A stretch of DNA of 42,313 nucleotides from CAZWVR01 sp964637235 (GTDB taxonomy: Bacteria > Bacteroidota > Bacteroidia > Bacteroidales > S143-33): positions 1 through 42,313 of the forward strand of contig CAZWVR010000010.1 of the NCBI GenBank assembly GCA_964637235.1. Reading direction: 5' to 3'. The notes beneath the pieces are model-generated. The model did not search any database. It was not told the DNA's origin and saw only the letters and a program-made list of their open reading frames with translations. The position numbers and the translations under genes were made by a program. Shown one piece after another: positions 16,561 to 25,375 of this stretch. Numbering within the stretch: position 1 is the stretch's first letter; the number at the start of each line of letters is the position of its first letter.

Positions 16561-16897
16561 TGAAATTATCGAGATTCTAAAAAAATTGAAAAAAGTACGC
16601 TGTCCAAAAAAATAAAAGCAATGAATTGATCTTAACGTGACGATTGTTATCTTTAACACATGAATAATTTACAAGGCTATTTGATTGATATTCACGATAT
16701 TACTTAGGCTAAATGAGGCTAAGCAAAAAGTCAAGGATATTGTATAGTTTTATGACATTTAGAAGGAATTTTTTGTGGTAAGAATAAGAAAAGAAGGCGC
16801 CTTTTTAGACGCCTCCTTAGGGGAAGATTGAAAATCAGTATATTATAGAAATACTAATTTTTTACTTTTATAAAGTTGCTTGGCTCAAAATAACTGG
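16561..16897. other. Intergenic region between convergent genes
   Basis: This 337-base stretch contains the hairpin at 16791-16818 and otherwise AT-rich sequence. I checked for tRNA-like arms, insertion-sequence ends and short coding frames and saw none. TATCTTTA near 16650 is a near-match to a -7 element with no gene behind it. Confidence 0.6.
16791..16818 (-). terminator. Terminator of the aldehyde oxidoreductase gene
   Basis: On the minus strand AAGGAGGCGTCTAAAAAGGC starts a hairpin closed by CGCCTTCTT and followed by TTCTTATTC. AGGCG/CGCCT form the core, with one mismatch and then outer pairs. It lies about 80 bases after the stop at 16898. The loop contains CTAAAAAG in the transcript. 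Confidence 0.7.
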
Positions 16898-19471
16898 TTA
16901 AGCTTTTCTACGCTCTTTTTTTTCGTATCTAAGCAATGGTAATTTATATCTTCTTATGCCATCATATTGATACAAAGCATTAGCAACAGCTCCCGCAGTT
17001 GGTACTAAACCGATTTCGCCTATACCTTTAACCCCGTAAGCCCCTACCCTATCTGGCACTTCCACAGGGTAAACGACTATTTCAGGTGTCTGGTCAATAC
17101 GTAAGATACCTAAATCTTTCATCTTAAAACTTAAAGGATATCCATCTTTCATTGGGAAATCTTCATACAGAGCATACCCAAGTCCCATGTGTACAGCACC
17201 TTCTATTTGACCTTCAAACATCAGAGGATTTACTACTTTACCGGCGTCATGTGCTGCATATACAGTTTTGATTTTACCATTATCGTCGAGAACTACCAAC
17301 TGAGCCGCGTATCCATAAGAATAATGAGTAATAGGCTCAGGCACATCTTCGCCAGGCTTTGTAGTCCAATCGCATACGTATCTTCCCATATAAGTTCGTC
17401 CTATTAGATGTTCAAAAGAAGCTCCATCCATGTCTTTTTTAATTTTTTCAGCGGCGTCTTTTATAGCATTACCAAGAAGGGCAGTAGCTCGCGAAGATGT
17501 TGTCATTCCTGTTGGAATAGCAGCCTCTGTATCAACTTCTACTTCTATAATTTCAGGAGGTAAACCTGTGGCTTCACAAAGCATTTGTATTGCAACAGTA
17601 TTAACCCCCTGCCCCATTTCTGTCCAACCGTGTTTAATAATTATTTTATCTTTACTCTCAAAAACAATCTTAACATCTGAGGCATCTATCATACCATTAC
17701 CTACGCCTGAGTTTTTTATTGCCGTAGCAAGACCAGTATATTTGTGCTCATAAAAATGAGGTTTTAATTTCAATAAACACTGTTTAATGCCTACTTGATA
17801 AACTCTTTGGCCAGTAGCTGTTTGCAATCCATCATCCAGAGCATTATCAAATCTAAACTGCCATCTATCAAAACCGCCCATTTCGCATAATTCATCAATA
17901 GCACTTTCTAATGCAAAAGCCATTTGATTGGCACCAAAACCTCTCATTGCCCCAGAGGGAATATTGTTTGTATATATGGTATAAGCTTCTACATCAATAT
18001 TAGGCACATAATATCCGCCGGTAGCATGACCAGCAACACGTTCAAGGACTTTGGTGCCTACGGAAGCATATGCACCCGTATCACCATAAGCTCTTAATTT
18101 CAATGCTGTTAATTTTCCGTCTTTATTTGCAGCTATTTTTAAATCTAAAACTATTGGGTGTCGTTTCGGATGCATACGCATAGATTCCTCACGAGTAAGT
18201 ACTAACTTGACAGGTTTTCCTAATAAATAAGCAAATAAAGCAGTATGTCCTTGTACAGAAAGGTCCTCTTTACCGCCAAAGCCGCCACCATTAGGCACAA
18301 GTCTAACTCTTACTTTTTCTCGGGGCAAACCTAAAATATCGGCAATTTGTCGTTGATCTTCATATACTCCTTGTCCTTCGGATAATACAAAAACGCCGCC
18401 ATCTTTTGGATAAGCTACTGCTGCTTCTGTCTCTAAAAATGCATGTTCTATTCGTTGAGTTTCATACCTATGTTCTACTACATAATCAGATTCGGAAAAT
18501 GCTTTTTCTACATCTCCACGTTTAGTAAAAGATTTTTCTATTAAATTTGACTTATCTTGATGTACCCTCTCTTTATCTTGCAAAGCCTCAAAAATATCGG
18601 TAATAGGTTTATAAATTTCATAATCTACTTTTATTTTCTGGACAGCTTTTCTGGCTATCTCCTCGCTTTCTGCAACTACACCAGCAATAACATCTCCGAT
18701 GTAATGAGTGATTTCTCCTTCATCAATCATTACACTCCAATCTCTGAATATCAAGCCTATTTTTTTCTTACCTGGGATATCCTTAGCTGTGAAAATACGT
18801 ATTACACCCTTAATTTTTTCGGCTTCCGAAGTATCTATATTTAATACTTTTGCTCGGGGATAATCACTAAATTTCAAAGCAGCATAAAGCATTCCGTCAA
18901 GATAATAATCTGCAACAAATTTACGCTCTGCTATTGCAGTTTCATATGCTTGATATTTTGGCAAAGGCTCACCTAATTTACCACTATTTTTCAGAAGCTC
19001 AGGTACTTGTCCTTCTCTTAAATATTTGGCAGCAGTAAGAACCCCTTTTTCAATCTTTTTAAATCCTGTACAACGACACAAATTACCCCTCAATGCCTTT
19101 CTAATATCCTGAATTTCAGGAGAAGGATTGTTTTCCAATAAAATTTTCGTACGCATAATAAAACCAGGAGTACAAAAACCACATTGTACTGCACCACTAT
19201 TGACAAAAGATATAGCTATTGTATCTTTTACTTTCTTATCAAGACCCTCCAATGTTAATATTTGGGCATTATCCAAAGATTTCATCTTAGTAGTGCATGA
19301 AAGTCTGGGCTTTCCGTTTATCTCCACAGTACAAGCACCACAATAGCCTTGTCCATTACATCCATCTTTAACAGAAGTTATATGCAAATCATCGCGTAAA
19401 AATTTTAATAATGTTTTGTTTTCATCACCTTGATATTCAATAAGTTGTCCATTAAGAGTAAATCTTATCAT
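16898..19471 (-). CDS. Molybdenum hydroxylase (aldehyde oxidoreductase, Mop/xanthine dehydrogenase family)
   Basis: The 857-residue single-chain protein joins two [2Fe-2S] domains to a molybdopterin domain, with no FAD domain, like Desulfovibrio gigas aldehyde oxidoreductase. The plant-type cluster is C38, C44, C47, C59 (CNGQGYCGAC). The second cluster is C97, C100, C132, C134 (CGFC...CRC). The Mo domain shows GGGFGGKED, GAMRGFGANQM, GWTEMGQGVNT and near the end GVKGIGEIGLVPTAG, whose glutamate is the catalytic base of the family. It should oxidise aldehydes or N-heterocycles using water. Lack of FAD implies an external acceptor such as flavodoxin or ferredoxin (inference). It is 4 bases downstream of the small membrane-protein gene and so co-transcribed with it. 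Molybdenum cofactor genes are not in the window. Confidence 0.9.
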   Translation of the reverse strand: MIRFTLNGQLIEYQGDENKTLLKFLRDDLHITSVKDGCNGQGYCGACTVEINGKPRLSCTTKMKSLDNAQILTLEGLDKKVKDTIAISFVNSGAVQCGFCTPGFIMRTKILLENNPSPEIQDIRKALRGNLCRCTGFKKIEKGVLTAAKYLREGQVPELLKNSGKLGEPLPKYQAYETAIAERKFVADYYLDGMLYAALKFSDYPRAKVLNIDTSEAEKIKGVIRIFTAKDIPGKKKIGLIFRDWSVMIDEGEITHYIGDVIAGVVAESEEIARKAVQKIKVDYEIYKPITDIFEALQDKERVHQDKSNLIEKSFTKRGDVEKAFSESDYVVEHRYETQRIEHAFLETEAAVAYPKDGGVFVLSEGQGVYEDQRQIADILGLPREKVRVRLVPNGGGFGGKEDLSVQGHTALFAYLLGKPVKLVLTREESMRMHPKRHPIVLDLKIAANKDGKLTALKLRAYGDTGAYASVGTKVLERVAGHATGGYYVPNIDVEAYTIYTNNIPSGAMRGFGANQMAFALESAIDELCEMGGFDRWQFRFDNALDDGLQTATGQRVYQVGIKQCLLKLKPHFYEHKYTGLATAIKNSGVGNGMIDASDVKIVFESKDKIIIKHGWTEMGQGVNTVAIQMLCEATGLPPEIIEVEVDTEAAIPTGMTTSSRATALLGNAIKDAAEKIKKDMDGASFEHLIGRTYMGRYVCDWTTKPGEDVPEPITHYSYGYAAQLVVLDDNGKIKTVYAAHDAGKVVNPLMFEGQIEGAVHMGLGYALYEDFPMKDGYPLSFKMKDLGILRIDQTPEIVVYPVEVPDRVGAYGVKGIGEIGLVPTAGAVANALYQYDGIRRYKLPLLRYEKKERRKA

Positions 19472-19475
19472 AATG

Positions 19476-19823
19476 TTAATTTTTGAGGGCTTGATTATAG
19501 TATGATTTTATAAAATCTCCAATATGTTGCTCAATGTTTTTAAATTCGTCGTATAAAAATATATAGTAGATTATTAAGGGCAAAATTATACCTCCGAGAA
19601 TAGTAATAATTAAAGCCAAAAGAGTTTTACGAATACTCGGGAAAGTTCCTATTACAATAATAGAGCGTTTATGTAAAGATATATAGCAGCCTACGAATTT
19701 ATTTTTCTGGGCTAAAATTCTATTATGAGGCAATTCCCAAAAAGTATATTCAGGGAAACGATTAACTAAAACTTCTTTTAAATGTTCAAAACCAACAGAA
19801 TTCGGTTTTATTTTTATTTTCAT
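19476..19823 (-). CDS. Small membrane-anchored protein of unknown function
   Basis: I do not recognise this 115-residue protein. Residues 1-64 form a basic soluble part (HLKEVLVNRFPEYTFWELP...). Residues about 66-92 are one strongly hydrophobic segment (TLLALIITILGGIILPLIIYYIFLY). A short charged tail ends NQALKN. There is no signal peptide. The stop is 4 bases before the aldehyde oxidoreductase start, so it leads that transcript. A helper or membrane-anchoring role for the oxidoreductase is conceivable but rests only on position. Confidence 0.6.
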   Translation of the reverse strand: MKIKIKPNSVGFEHLKEVLVNRFPEYTFWELPHNRILAQKNKFVGCYISLHKRSIIVIGTFPSIRKTLLALIITILGGIILPLIIYYIFLYDEFKNIEQHIGDFIKSYYNQALKN

Positions 19824-19851
19824 AATGCTTCAAATTTTTTTTCATATTTAA

Positions 19852-19859
19852 CAAAAATA
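19852..19859 (-). promoter_or_regulatory. -7 element for the membrane protein / oxidoreductase operon
   Basis: CAAAAATA on the plus strand reads TATTTTTG on the minus strand, a TAnnTTTG match 28 bases before the ATG at 19823. No good -33 element is seen at the expected distance. Confidence 0.4.
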
Positions 19860-19963
19860 CCGAAAATTCAATCAATTTGTTGTCCAAATGATTGAAATAT
19901 ATTACAAAAGTTAATAAATACAGTTTTTTGATATGAATTTTTGTATAAATAATGTGATTTTTA

Positions 19964-20728
19964 TCAATCAAATTTTTCCCCCCTTTTCATTAACCAAATT
20001 TTCAGATATCGTAAAAAAACATAATGAGCAAGCAATTTAGCCAAAATAAAACCGACTTTCCCGTCCAAAAAGCCTAATCTGAAAATATATACATTGATAA
20101 AACTCAAAAAAGGTTTAACTGATAGATAAAAAAAACCGACATTGTCTATTTTATTCAACCTGTCTTTTGCTCCCCAAGTAGAATATTTCAAAAGTTTAGA
20201 GTAATAATCATTGAAATTTTTATAAGTGTAGTGAATAATTTTATTTTTCAGTTTACCAACTTTACCATCAGCGATAATTTCTGCATGCACGTGTTTATTT
20301 TCATATCGGCACTTACTTTTTCTAAATAGTCGAATCACTTTATCTTTTCCCCAACCACCAAAACGTATTCTTTTTCCCATAAAATAATTGATACGACCAA
20401 TCCAAAAGGCAACATACTCAGTAGGGCGAGAAAGTATATGCAATATTTCATCGCGTAATTGTGGAGTAATCCTTTCATCTGCATCTAAAATAATTATCCA
20501 TTCATTTTTAGCCTGTGGAATAATCCAATTTTTCTGAGCTGCTGAATTGATATACTCATGCTGCACAACTTTATCGGCATATTTACGGGCTATTTCAACG
20601 GTTCTATCAGTACTAAAAGAGTCTACAACAATAATTTCATCTGCAAAAGATACAGATTTTATAGCTGCTTCAATATTATCTTCCTCATTTTTAGTTGGTA
20701 TGATAGCAGTAATTTTAACTTTGTTCAT
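19964..20728 (-). CDS. Family 2 glycosyltransferase, WaaE/KdtX-like
   Basis: This 254-residue GT-A enzyme starts with the family signature IIPTKNEEDNIE (10-20) and VVDSFSTDRT (34-43). The metal and nucleotide-sugar site is D82-A-D84 in ILDADERIT. Residues GRINYFMGKRIRFGGWGKDKVIRLFRK and the following KHVHAEI match the WaaE/KdtX group, which adds a glucose residue to the lipopolysaccharide inner core. A C-terminal hydrophobic stretch (about 205-245) suggests membrane association. It follows the GlmU-like gene on the same strand with a short gap. The acceptor cannot be read from the sequence. Confidence 0.85.
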   Translation of the reverse strand: MNKVKITAIIPTKNEEDNIEAAIKSVSFADEIIVVDSFSTDRTVEIARKYADKVVQHEYINSAAQKNWIIPQAKNEWIIILDADERITPQLRDEILHILSRPTEYVAFWIGRINYFMGKRIRFGGWGKDKVIRLFRKSKCRYENKHVHAEIIADGKVGKLKNKIIHYTYKNFNDYYSKLLKYSTWGAKDRLNKIDNVGFFYLSVKPFLSFINVYIFRLGFLDGKVGFILAKLLAHYVFLRYLKIWLMKRGEKFD

Positions 20729-20757
20729 AAATAGAATTTTCTATAAGTACCTAAAAA

Positions 20758-21943
20758 TCAATAGTGTCTAAATTGTTTTGTAAGATGGAACACATGTGTT
20801 AATATTTGTTTCTCAATATCATCAAATTCCTTATTACGACGTTTCATTACTAATGTAGCAGTTTCAANNNNNNNNNNTGTACTCAGTAAAACCAGAAGCT
20901 CCGCCCCAGCTAAATGAAGGAATAAAATTTCTGGGATAACCTGAACCAAATATATTAGCACTAACCCCTACCACTGTGCCTGTATTTAACATCGTATTAA
21001 TACCGGTCTTGGAGTGATCTCCCATTATTAAACCGCAAAACTGTAATCCAGTTTTTATGAAACGCTTCTGTCTGTAATTCCATACTTTTACCTCGGAGTA
21101 ATTATTTTTCAGATTAGAATTGTTAGTATCAGCCCCCAAATTACACCAATGGCCTAATACAGCATTACCTAAGAAGCCATCATGTGCCTTATTTGAATAA
21201 CCTATAATCACAGCATTATTTACTTCTCCCCCTACTTTTGAATAAGGTCCTATGGTAGTGGGTCCATAAATCTTAGCACTTAATTTTACCACAGAATGCT
21301 CTAATAGAGCAAAACTACCTCGTATCACGCTATTTTCCATTATTTCCGCTTCTTTGCCTATATAAATATAGCCATCTAAGGGATTTAATATTGAGGCTTC
21401 AACAGAGGCACCTTCTTCTATAAAAATGCGTTCCGGTTTAAAAACTATATTTGTAGAACTTATAGCTGCACTTTCCCTCCCCTCGGTTAAAAGCTTAAAA
21501 TCGTATTCTAAATATTTCCCATTTTTAACAAAAATATCCCACGGATAACAAATACTATCTATTTGAAAATCAATATGTTTAATATCGTATTTATCAAAAT
21601 TTAGTGAATCAAAATTCATTAAAGCTTCTCTGTCAATAAAAACAGCTACAAGTTCGTTATTATAAACGAGTGCTTGATATTTTTTCAAATCTTTTATCTC
21701 TGAAACTAACTCATTATTAGGCAAAAATTTAGAATTTATGAGTATATTTTCTTCCTCAGAGATTAGTTTAAATTTTATCTGTAAATACTCTTGCGTCAAA
21801 TATGAAAAATTAATATTTAAAAGTTTTTCCCAACGTTCTTTCAAAGTTAAAATACCAATTCTGAGCTCAGAAATAGGTCTGGTAAATGTTAGAGGTAAAA
21901 GATTTTCCCAAGTATCTTTTTGATCAAAAAGAATAAAGTTCAT
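20758..21943 (-). CDS. GlmU-like sugar nucleotidyltransferase/acyltransferase, interrupted by an assembly gap
   Basis: The protein resembles the Bacteroidota GlmU-like family, which has an atypical N-terminal nucleotidyltransferase half (residues 1-155; FTRPISELRIGILTLKERWE stands in for the canonical pyrophosphorylase motif) and a C-terminal left-handed beta-helix (about 165-330: EEGASVEASILNP, AEIMENSVIRGS, GPTTIGPYSKVGGEVNNAVI, HDGFLGNAVLGHWCNLGADT). Ten Ns (20868-20877) split it. The piece after the gap, KRRNKEFDDIEKQILTHVF and onward to the stop at 20758, looks like the family's usual C-terminus. It is one frame off the main part, as expected if the gap size is a placeholder. About 390 residues in total would be normal. 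Its enzymatic activity is not certain. Confidence 0.7.
20868..20877. other. Assembly gap (10 N)
   Basis: Ten undetermined bases interrupt the 3' part of the GlmU-like gene. The round number suggests a placeholder of unknown true size, so reading frames and distances across it are unreliable. Confidence 0.95.
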
Positions 21944-21957
21944 TGTTTTTTTTATGG

Positions 21958-21965
21958 CAAAAATA
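21958..21965 (-). promoter_or_regulatory. -7 element for the GlmU-like gene
   Basis: CAAAAATA on the plus strand reads TATTTTTG on the minus strand, 14 bases before the ATG at 21943. CAAT at 21984-21987 (minus ATTG) is a 3/4 match to the -33 at 18 bases. It overlaps the promoter region of the divergent gene. Confidence 0.45.
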
Positions 21966-21986
21966 GTTTTTTTTCAGATAAGTCAA

Positions 21987-21994
21987 TAATTTTG
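21987..21994 (+). promoter_or_regulatory. -7 element for the SUMF1-like gene
   Basis: TAATTTTG matches TAnnTTTG and ends 36 bases before the ATG at 22031. The -33 position holds only a T-run, so the promoter is partly supported. Confidence 0.4.
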
Positions 21995-22030
21995 TGGCAT
22001 AAAAGTTGTCCAAATCAAAAAAAATAGAAT

Positions 22031-22819
22031 ATGAAGCGTTTTTTACTCTTATCGGCAATTTTATTTTTAATGTTCACATTAGAAGCTCAAAAGAATAAAA
22101 AATATCCTGAGATGGTTTTTGTTAAAGGAGGCAGTTTTATGATGGGTAGTAATGAAGGCTATGATGACGAAAAACCAATACATAAAGTCATTTTAGATGA
22201 TTTTTATATCAGCAAATATGAAATAACAGTAGCGCAATATCGCGAATTTTGTAAAGCTACGGGACATAAATTTCCGGATAAACCAGATGCAGAATGGTAT
22301 CAAGAACATAAAGGAGTAAAAAAATGGGAATGGATAGATAATCACCCAATTGTCAATGTAACATGGTATGATGCTATGGAATATTGTAAATGGCTTTCAA
22401 AAATTACAGGCGACGAATATTCATTGCCAACCGAAGCTCAATGGGAATACGCAGCACGAGGCGGGCAAAAAAGCCATGGCTATAAATATGCCGGTAGCAA
22501 TAATATCAATGAAGTTGCCTGGTACGACGAAACAACTTATGAACGAGGCACTCAGCCAGTCGGCTTACTTAAACCCAATGAATTAGGACTTTATGATATG
22601 AGCGGAAATGCTACTGAATGGTGCTTAGACGGATACGGACCATATCCAAATAAAACTTTGAAAAACCCTGTGCTCCATAAAAAAAGCAAATATAAAGTTG
22701 TCAGAGGCGGCAATTGGTATTATGTAGATGAATTCTGCCGCGTAACAGAACGTGATGGACCTAAACCTACTGAAAAAAAATTCGTATATGGTTTTCGCGT
22801 TGTAAAAAAGGCTAAATAA
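22031..22819 (+). CDS. SUMF1/formylglycine-generating-enzyme-like secreted protein, probably not a sulfatase activator
   Basis: This 262-residue protein has a signal peptide (1-20, ending LEAQ) followed by a full SUMF1 (FGE-sulfatase) domain: MVFVKGGSFMMGS at the start, YEITVAQYREFCKATG, HPIVNVTWYDAMEYCKWLS, LPTEAQWEYAARGG, and GLYDMSGNATEWCLDGYG. Near the end RGGNWYYVDEFC keeps only one cysteine (C236). True formylglycine-generating enzymes have a C-x4-C pair there, and the first position is Tyr here. So the fold is clear but sulfatase activation is unlikely. The same fold serves in PvdO, EgtB and gliding proteins GldJ/GldK; none of these is specifically supported. No sulfatase gene is in the window. 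Confidence 0.82.
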   Translation: MKRFLLLSAILFLMFTLEAQKNKKYPEMVFVKGGSFMMGSNEGYDDEKPIHKVILDDFYISKYEITVAQYREFCKATGHKFPDKPDAEWYQEHKGVKKWEWIDNHPIVNVTWYDAMEYCKWLSKITGDEYSLPTEAQWEYAARGGQKSHGYKYAGSNNINEVAWYDETTYERGTQPVGLLKPNELGLYDMSGNATEWCLDGYGPYPNKTLKNPVLHKKSKYKVVRGGNWYYVDEFCRVTERDGPKPTEKKFVYGFRVVKKAK

Positions 22820-22924
22820 TATTTAATACAAAACTAAACTCGAACAATTTAAACTATCAAAGAAAAAGAAAATAAATAAACATTACATCTCCAAAACAAG
22901 CGATTCACTATAATTCATATACAA

Positions 22925-23866
22925 ATGAAAACAATAGGCAAATACCTACTTATCAGTTTAATCGTCTTAACTAACTCATTATCAGCACAAAATTTTTCGC
23001 TACTGGATATAATTCGCAAACAATTTAATGTACAAGAGCAAACAGAGCTTGATAAAGCACAACAAACTATAAAAGAAGGCGATAATTATAAAGAAAAAGG
23101 CGAAAATTTGTTAAATAAAGCGGAAGAACAAAAACAACAAGCTCAAACAATACGACGTAAAAAGAAACAAAAAAAAGCACTCCAACAAGCGCAACAGACT
23201 GAAAATGCAGCATATTCGTATCTGATAAGAGGCTCAAAAAAATATGCACAAGCAAATAGCACTCTGTTCAATCTCTATTATGCTAATCTAAGTAAACTGG
23301 CAGATAATATATACGAACCGGAAAAATCTCAACTTTTAGAACTACTACAAAAAGCTAAAAGCTCTTTTGACTTAGCAAAAGACCAACGCTCAAAAGCAAC
23401 TAAACAGAACTCTAAAAAAGATCAATATACTTACCATAAAAAAGCCGAAGAATATGAAAAACAAGCAATAGCACTTTTAATACAGGCTTATGCAATATAT
23501 TTCAGAAAAATTGAAGAACAAAAACAATCGCCGCCCAAAATAGATACAGCGGCACCTCCTGCACAAAAAATAAACATTCATACTGGTGATACTATTATAT
23601 ACAGAGTACAAATTGCTGCCTCAAAAATTCCGCTTTCACACAAAAAACTAAGAGAAATATATCCAAACATCTCAATAGCGCATATAGATAAAGAAGGTGG
23701 CTGGTATAAATATCTTATAGGAGAATATACTTCATACGAAGAAGCTTATCAGGCAAAGAAAAAAATGAATGTAAAAGGAGCTTTTATAGTAGCATATAAA
23801 AACGGCAAAAGAGTTAAGGATATTCGCGAAGTATGCAACCCAGAAGAACATCCAAAATCACATTAA
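22925..23866 (+). CDS. Secreted coiled-coil protein with C-terminal SPOR domain
   Basis: The 313-residue protein has a signal peptide (about 1-20, ending SLSAQ). A long Lys/Gln/Glu-rich helical region (about 35-200) contains KAEEQKQQAQTIRRKKKQKK and similar stretches likely to form coiled coil or TPR-like helices. A proline-rich linker (PPKIDTAAPPAQ) precedes a SPOR domain at about 222-295 (YRVQIAASKIPLSHKKL, then GGWYKYLIGEYTSYEEAYQAK). SPOR domains bind glycan strands lacking stem peptides at division sites, so a periplasmic role at the septum or cell wall is likely. No -7 match is seen in the 105 bases before it; read-through from the SUMF1-like gene is possible. Confidence 0.82.
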   Translation: MKTIGKYLLISLIVLTNSLSAQNFSLLDIIRKQFNVQEQTELDKAQQTIKEGDNYKEKGENLLNKAEEQKQQAQTIRRKKKQKKALQQAQQTENAAYSYLIRGSKKYAQANSTLFNLYYANLSKLADNIYEPEKSQLLELLQKAKSSFDLAKDQRSKATKQNSKKDQYTYHKKAEEYEKQAIALLIQAYAIYFRKIEEQKQSPPKIDTAAPPAQKINIHTGDTIIYRVQIAASKIPLSHKKLREIYPNISIAHIDKEGGWYKYLIGEYTSYEEAYQAKKKMNVKGAFIVAYKNGKRVKDIREVCNPEEHPKSH

Positions 23867-23907
23867 AATTGGAAAAATTCTAAAATCAAAAAAATTATAA
23901 AATTTAT

Positions 23908-23937
23908 TTTGTATCAGAAATATTTTTGCTATCTTTG
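23908..23937 (+). promoter_or_regulatory. Promoter of the rubredoxin-flavodiiron gene
   Basis: TTTG at 23908-23911 and TATCTTTG at 23930-23937 are perfect -33 and -7 elements with an 18-base spacer. The ATG is 27 bases further on. Confidence 0.75.
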
Positions 23938-23964
23938 CCTCAGTAAATAATAAAAAAAAACACT

Positions 23965-25350
23965 ATGAAAAAATACGTATGTGTAGTTTGTGGGTACGTT
24001 TATGACCCAGAAAAAGGTGATCCAGATAGCGGAATTGCCCCAGGAACCCCATTTGAAGAAATTCCTGACGATTGGACTTGTCCAATATGTGGAGTAAGTA
24101 AAGAAAACTTCGAACCTTACGAAGAGGAAATTACAATAGAAGAAAAGAAAAAAGATACTTTCTCCGCAGAAAACCTTAATTATAATGAAATTGTAAAAAA
24201 CGTTTACTCAGTAGGCGCCCAAGATTGGGATAGAAAACTATTTGATGAGCTAATTCCATTACCAGATGGGACAAGCTATAACGCATATCTTATTCTCGGT
24301 AGCGAAAAAACAGCTCTAATTGATACAGTAGACCCTTCAAAATTTGATGACCTATACGATAATCTTATGGACCTGGAAATAGAAAAAATTGATTATATCA
24401 TAGCAAATCATGCCGAACAAGATCACTCTGGTTCAATACCTATGCTTTTAGATATATTCCCAGAAGCAAAAGTAGTGACTAACTCAAAAGGTAAAAAATT
24501 TTTAATTGACCTGTTAGATTTAGAGGAAGATGTTTTCATGGTAATAAAAGATGGAGAAACTCTTTCCTTAGGAGATAAAACTCTTGAATTTATTGATACC
24601 CCTTGGGTGCATTGGCCTGAAACAATGAGTACATATCTAATTGAAGATAAAATCCTTTTCTCATGCGACTTTTTCGGTTCGCACAGAGCTACAAGTAGCC
24701 TTTTCGTTTATGATGAATACAAAGTTATTGAAGACGCAAAACGATACTACGCTGAAATAATGATGCCTTTTAGAAAACACATTGAAAAAAATATTGCAAA
24801 AATAGAAAAGAAAGAAATTAAATTCATTGCTCCTTCTCACGGACCTGTCTATAATAATCCCAAAATTATCATAGACGCGTACAAAGATTGGATATCTCCC
24901 AAAGTAGAAAATAAAATTCTGATACCCTATGTTTCTATGCATGGCAGCACCCAGATGCTCGTTGATTATTTAGTAAAACGCTTTACCGAGCATAAAATAC
25001 GTGTTATCCCATTTAATCTGCCTAAAACCGATATAGGACAATTTGCTATTGAACTTGTCGATGCTGCTACAATAATATTCGCTTCGCCAATAGTTCTTGG
25101 TGGTGCACACCCTCAAGCTGTTTATGCTGCATATCTTACTAATGCTTTAAGACCTAAAACCAGATTTATAAGTTTTATTGGCTCTTATGGATGGGGTGGT
25201 AAAATGATAAATCAATTGGAGAATTTACTGGTTAATGTTAAAGCAGAAATCCTTGAACCTCTGATGATTAAAGGTATGCCAACAGAAGAACATATCGACC
25301 AAATAGAAGAATTTATAAAACGAATTGTTGATAAACATAAAGAGTTATAA
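23965..25350 (+). CDS. Flavodiiron protein with N-terminal rubredoxin domain
   Basis: The 461-residue fusion reduces O2 to water (or NO to N2O) in anaerobes. Rubredoxin comes first: C6-x2-C9 and C39-x2-C42 with the canonical DPEKGDPDSGIAPGTPFEEIPDDW between. A charged linker (about 50-66) leads to the metallo-beta-lactamase-like diiron domain with H149-x-E151-x-D153, H216, D235 and H292, spaced as in rubredoxin:oxygen oxidoreductase. The flavodoxin domain (about 312-455) carries the FMN phosphate loop SMHGSTQ. Well-known fusions such as E. coli NorV carry rubredoxin at the C-terminus, so the N-terminal position is worth noting. The built-in rubredoxin should feed electrons directly. The gene has its own promoter and terminator. 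Together with cytochrome bd it points to oxygen defence. Confidence 0.92.
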   Translation: MKKYVCVVCGYVYDPEKGDPDSGIAPGTPFEEIPDDWTCPICGVSKENFEPYEEEITIEEKKKDTFSAENLNYNEIVKNVYSVGAQDWDRKLFDELIPLPDGTSYNAYLILGSEKTALIDTVDPSKFDDLYDNLMDLEIEKIDYIIANHAEQDHSGSIPMLLDIFPEAKVVTNSKGKKFLIDLLDLEEDVFMVIKDGETLSLGDKTLEFIDTPWVHWPETMSTYLIEDKILFSCDFFGSHRATSSLFVYDEYKVIEDAKRYYAEIMMPFRKHIEKNIAKIEKKEIKFIAPSHGPVYNNPKIIIDAYKDWISPKVENKILIPYVSMHGSTQMLVDYLVKRFTEHKIRVIPFNLPKTDIGQFAIELVDAATIIFASPIVLGGAHPQAVYAAYLTNALRPKTRFISFIGSYGWGGKMINQLENLLVNVKAEILEPLMIKGMPTEEHIDQIEEFIKRIVDKHKEL

Positions 25351-25375
25351 ACAATTGCTCAAAAATCCTGTACAT

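Noticed and set aside
16561..16897. tRNA, small RNA or insertion-sequence remnant in the 337-base gap
   Set aside because: No cloverleaf arms, no matched ends and no internal frame were visible; only the terminator hairpin is supported.
22031..22819. Active sulfatase-activating enzyme
   Set aside because: The first cysteine of the catalytic pair is replaced by Tyr and no sulfatase is nearby.
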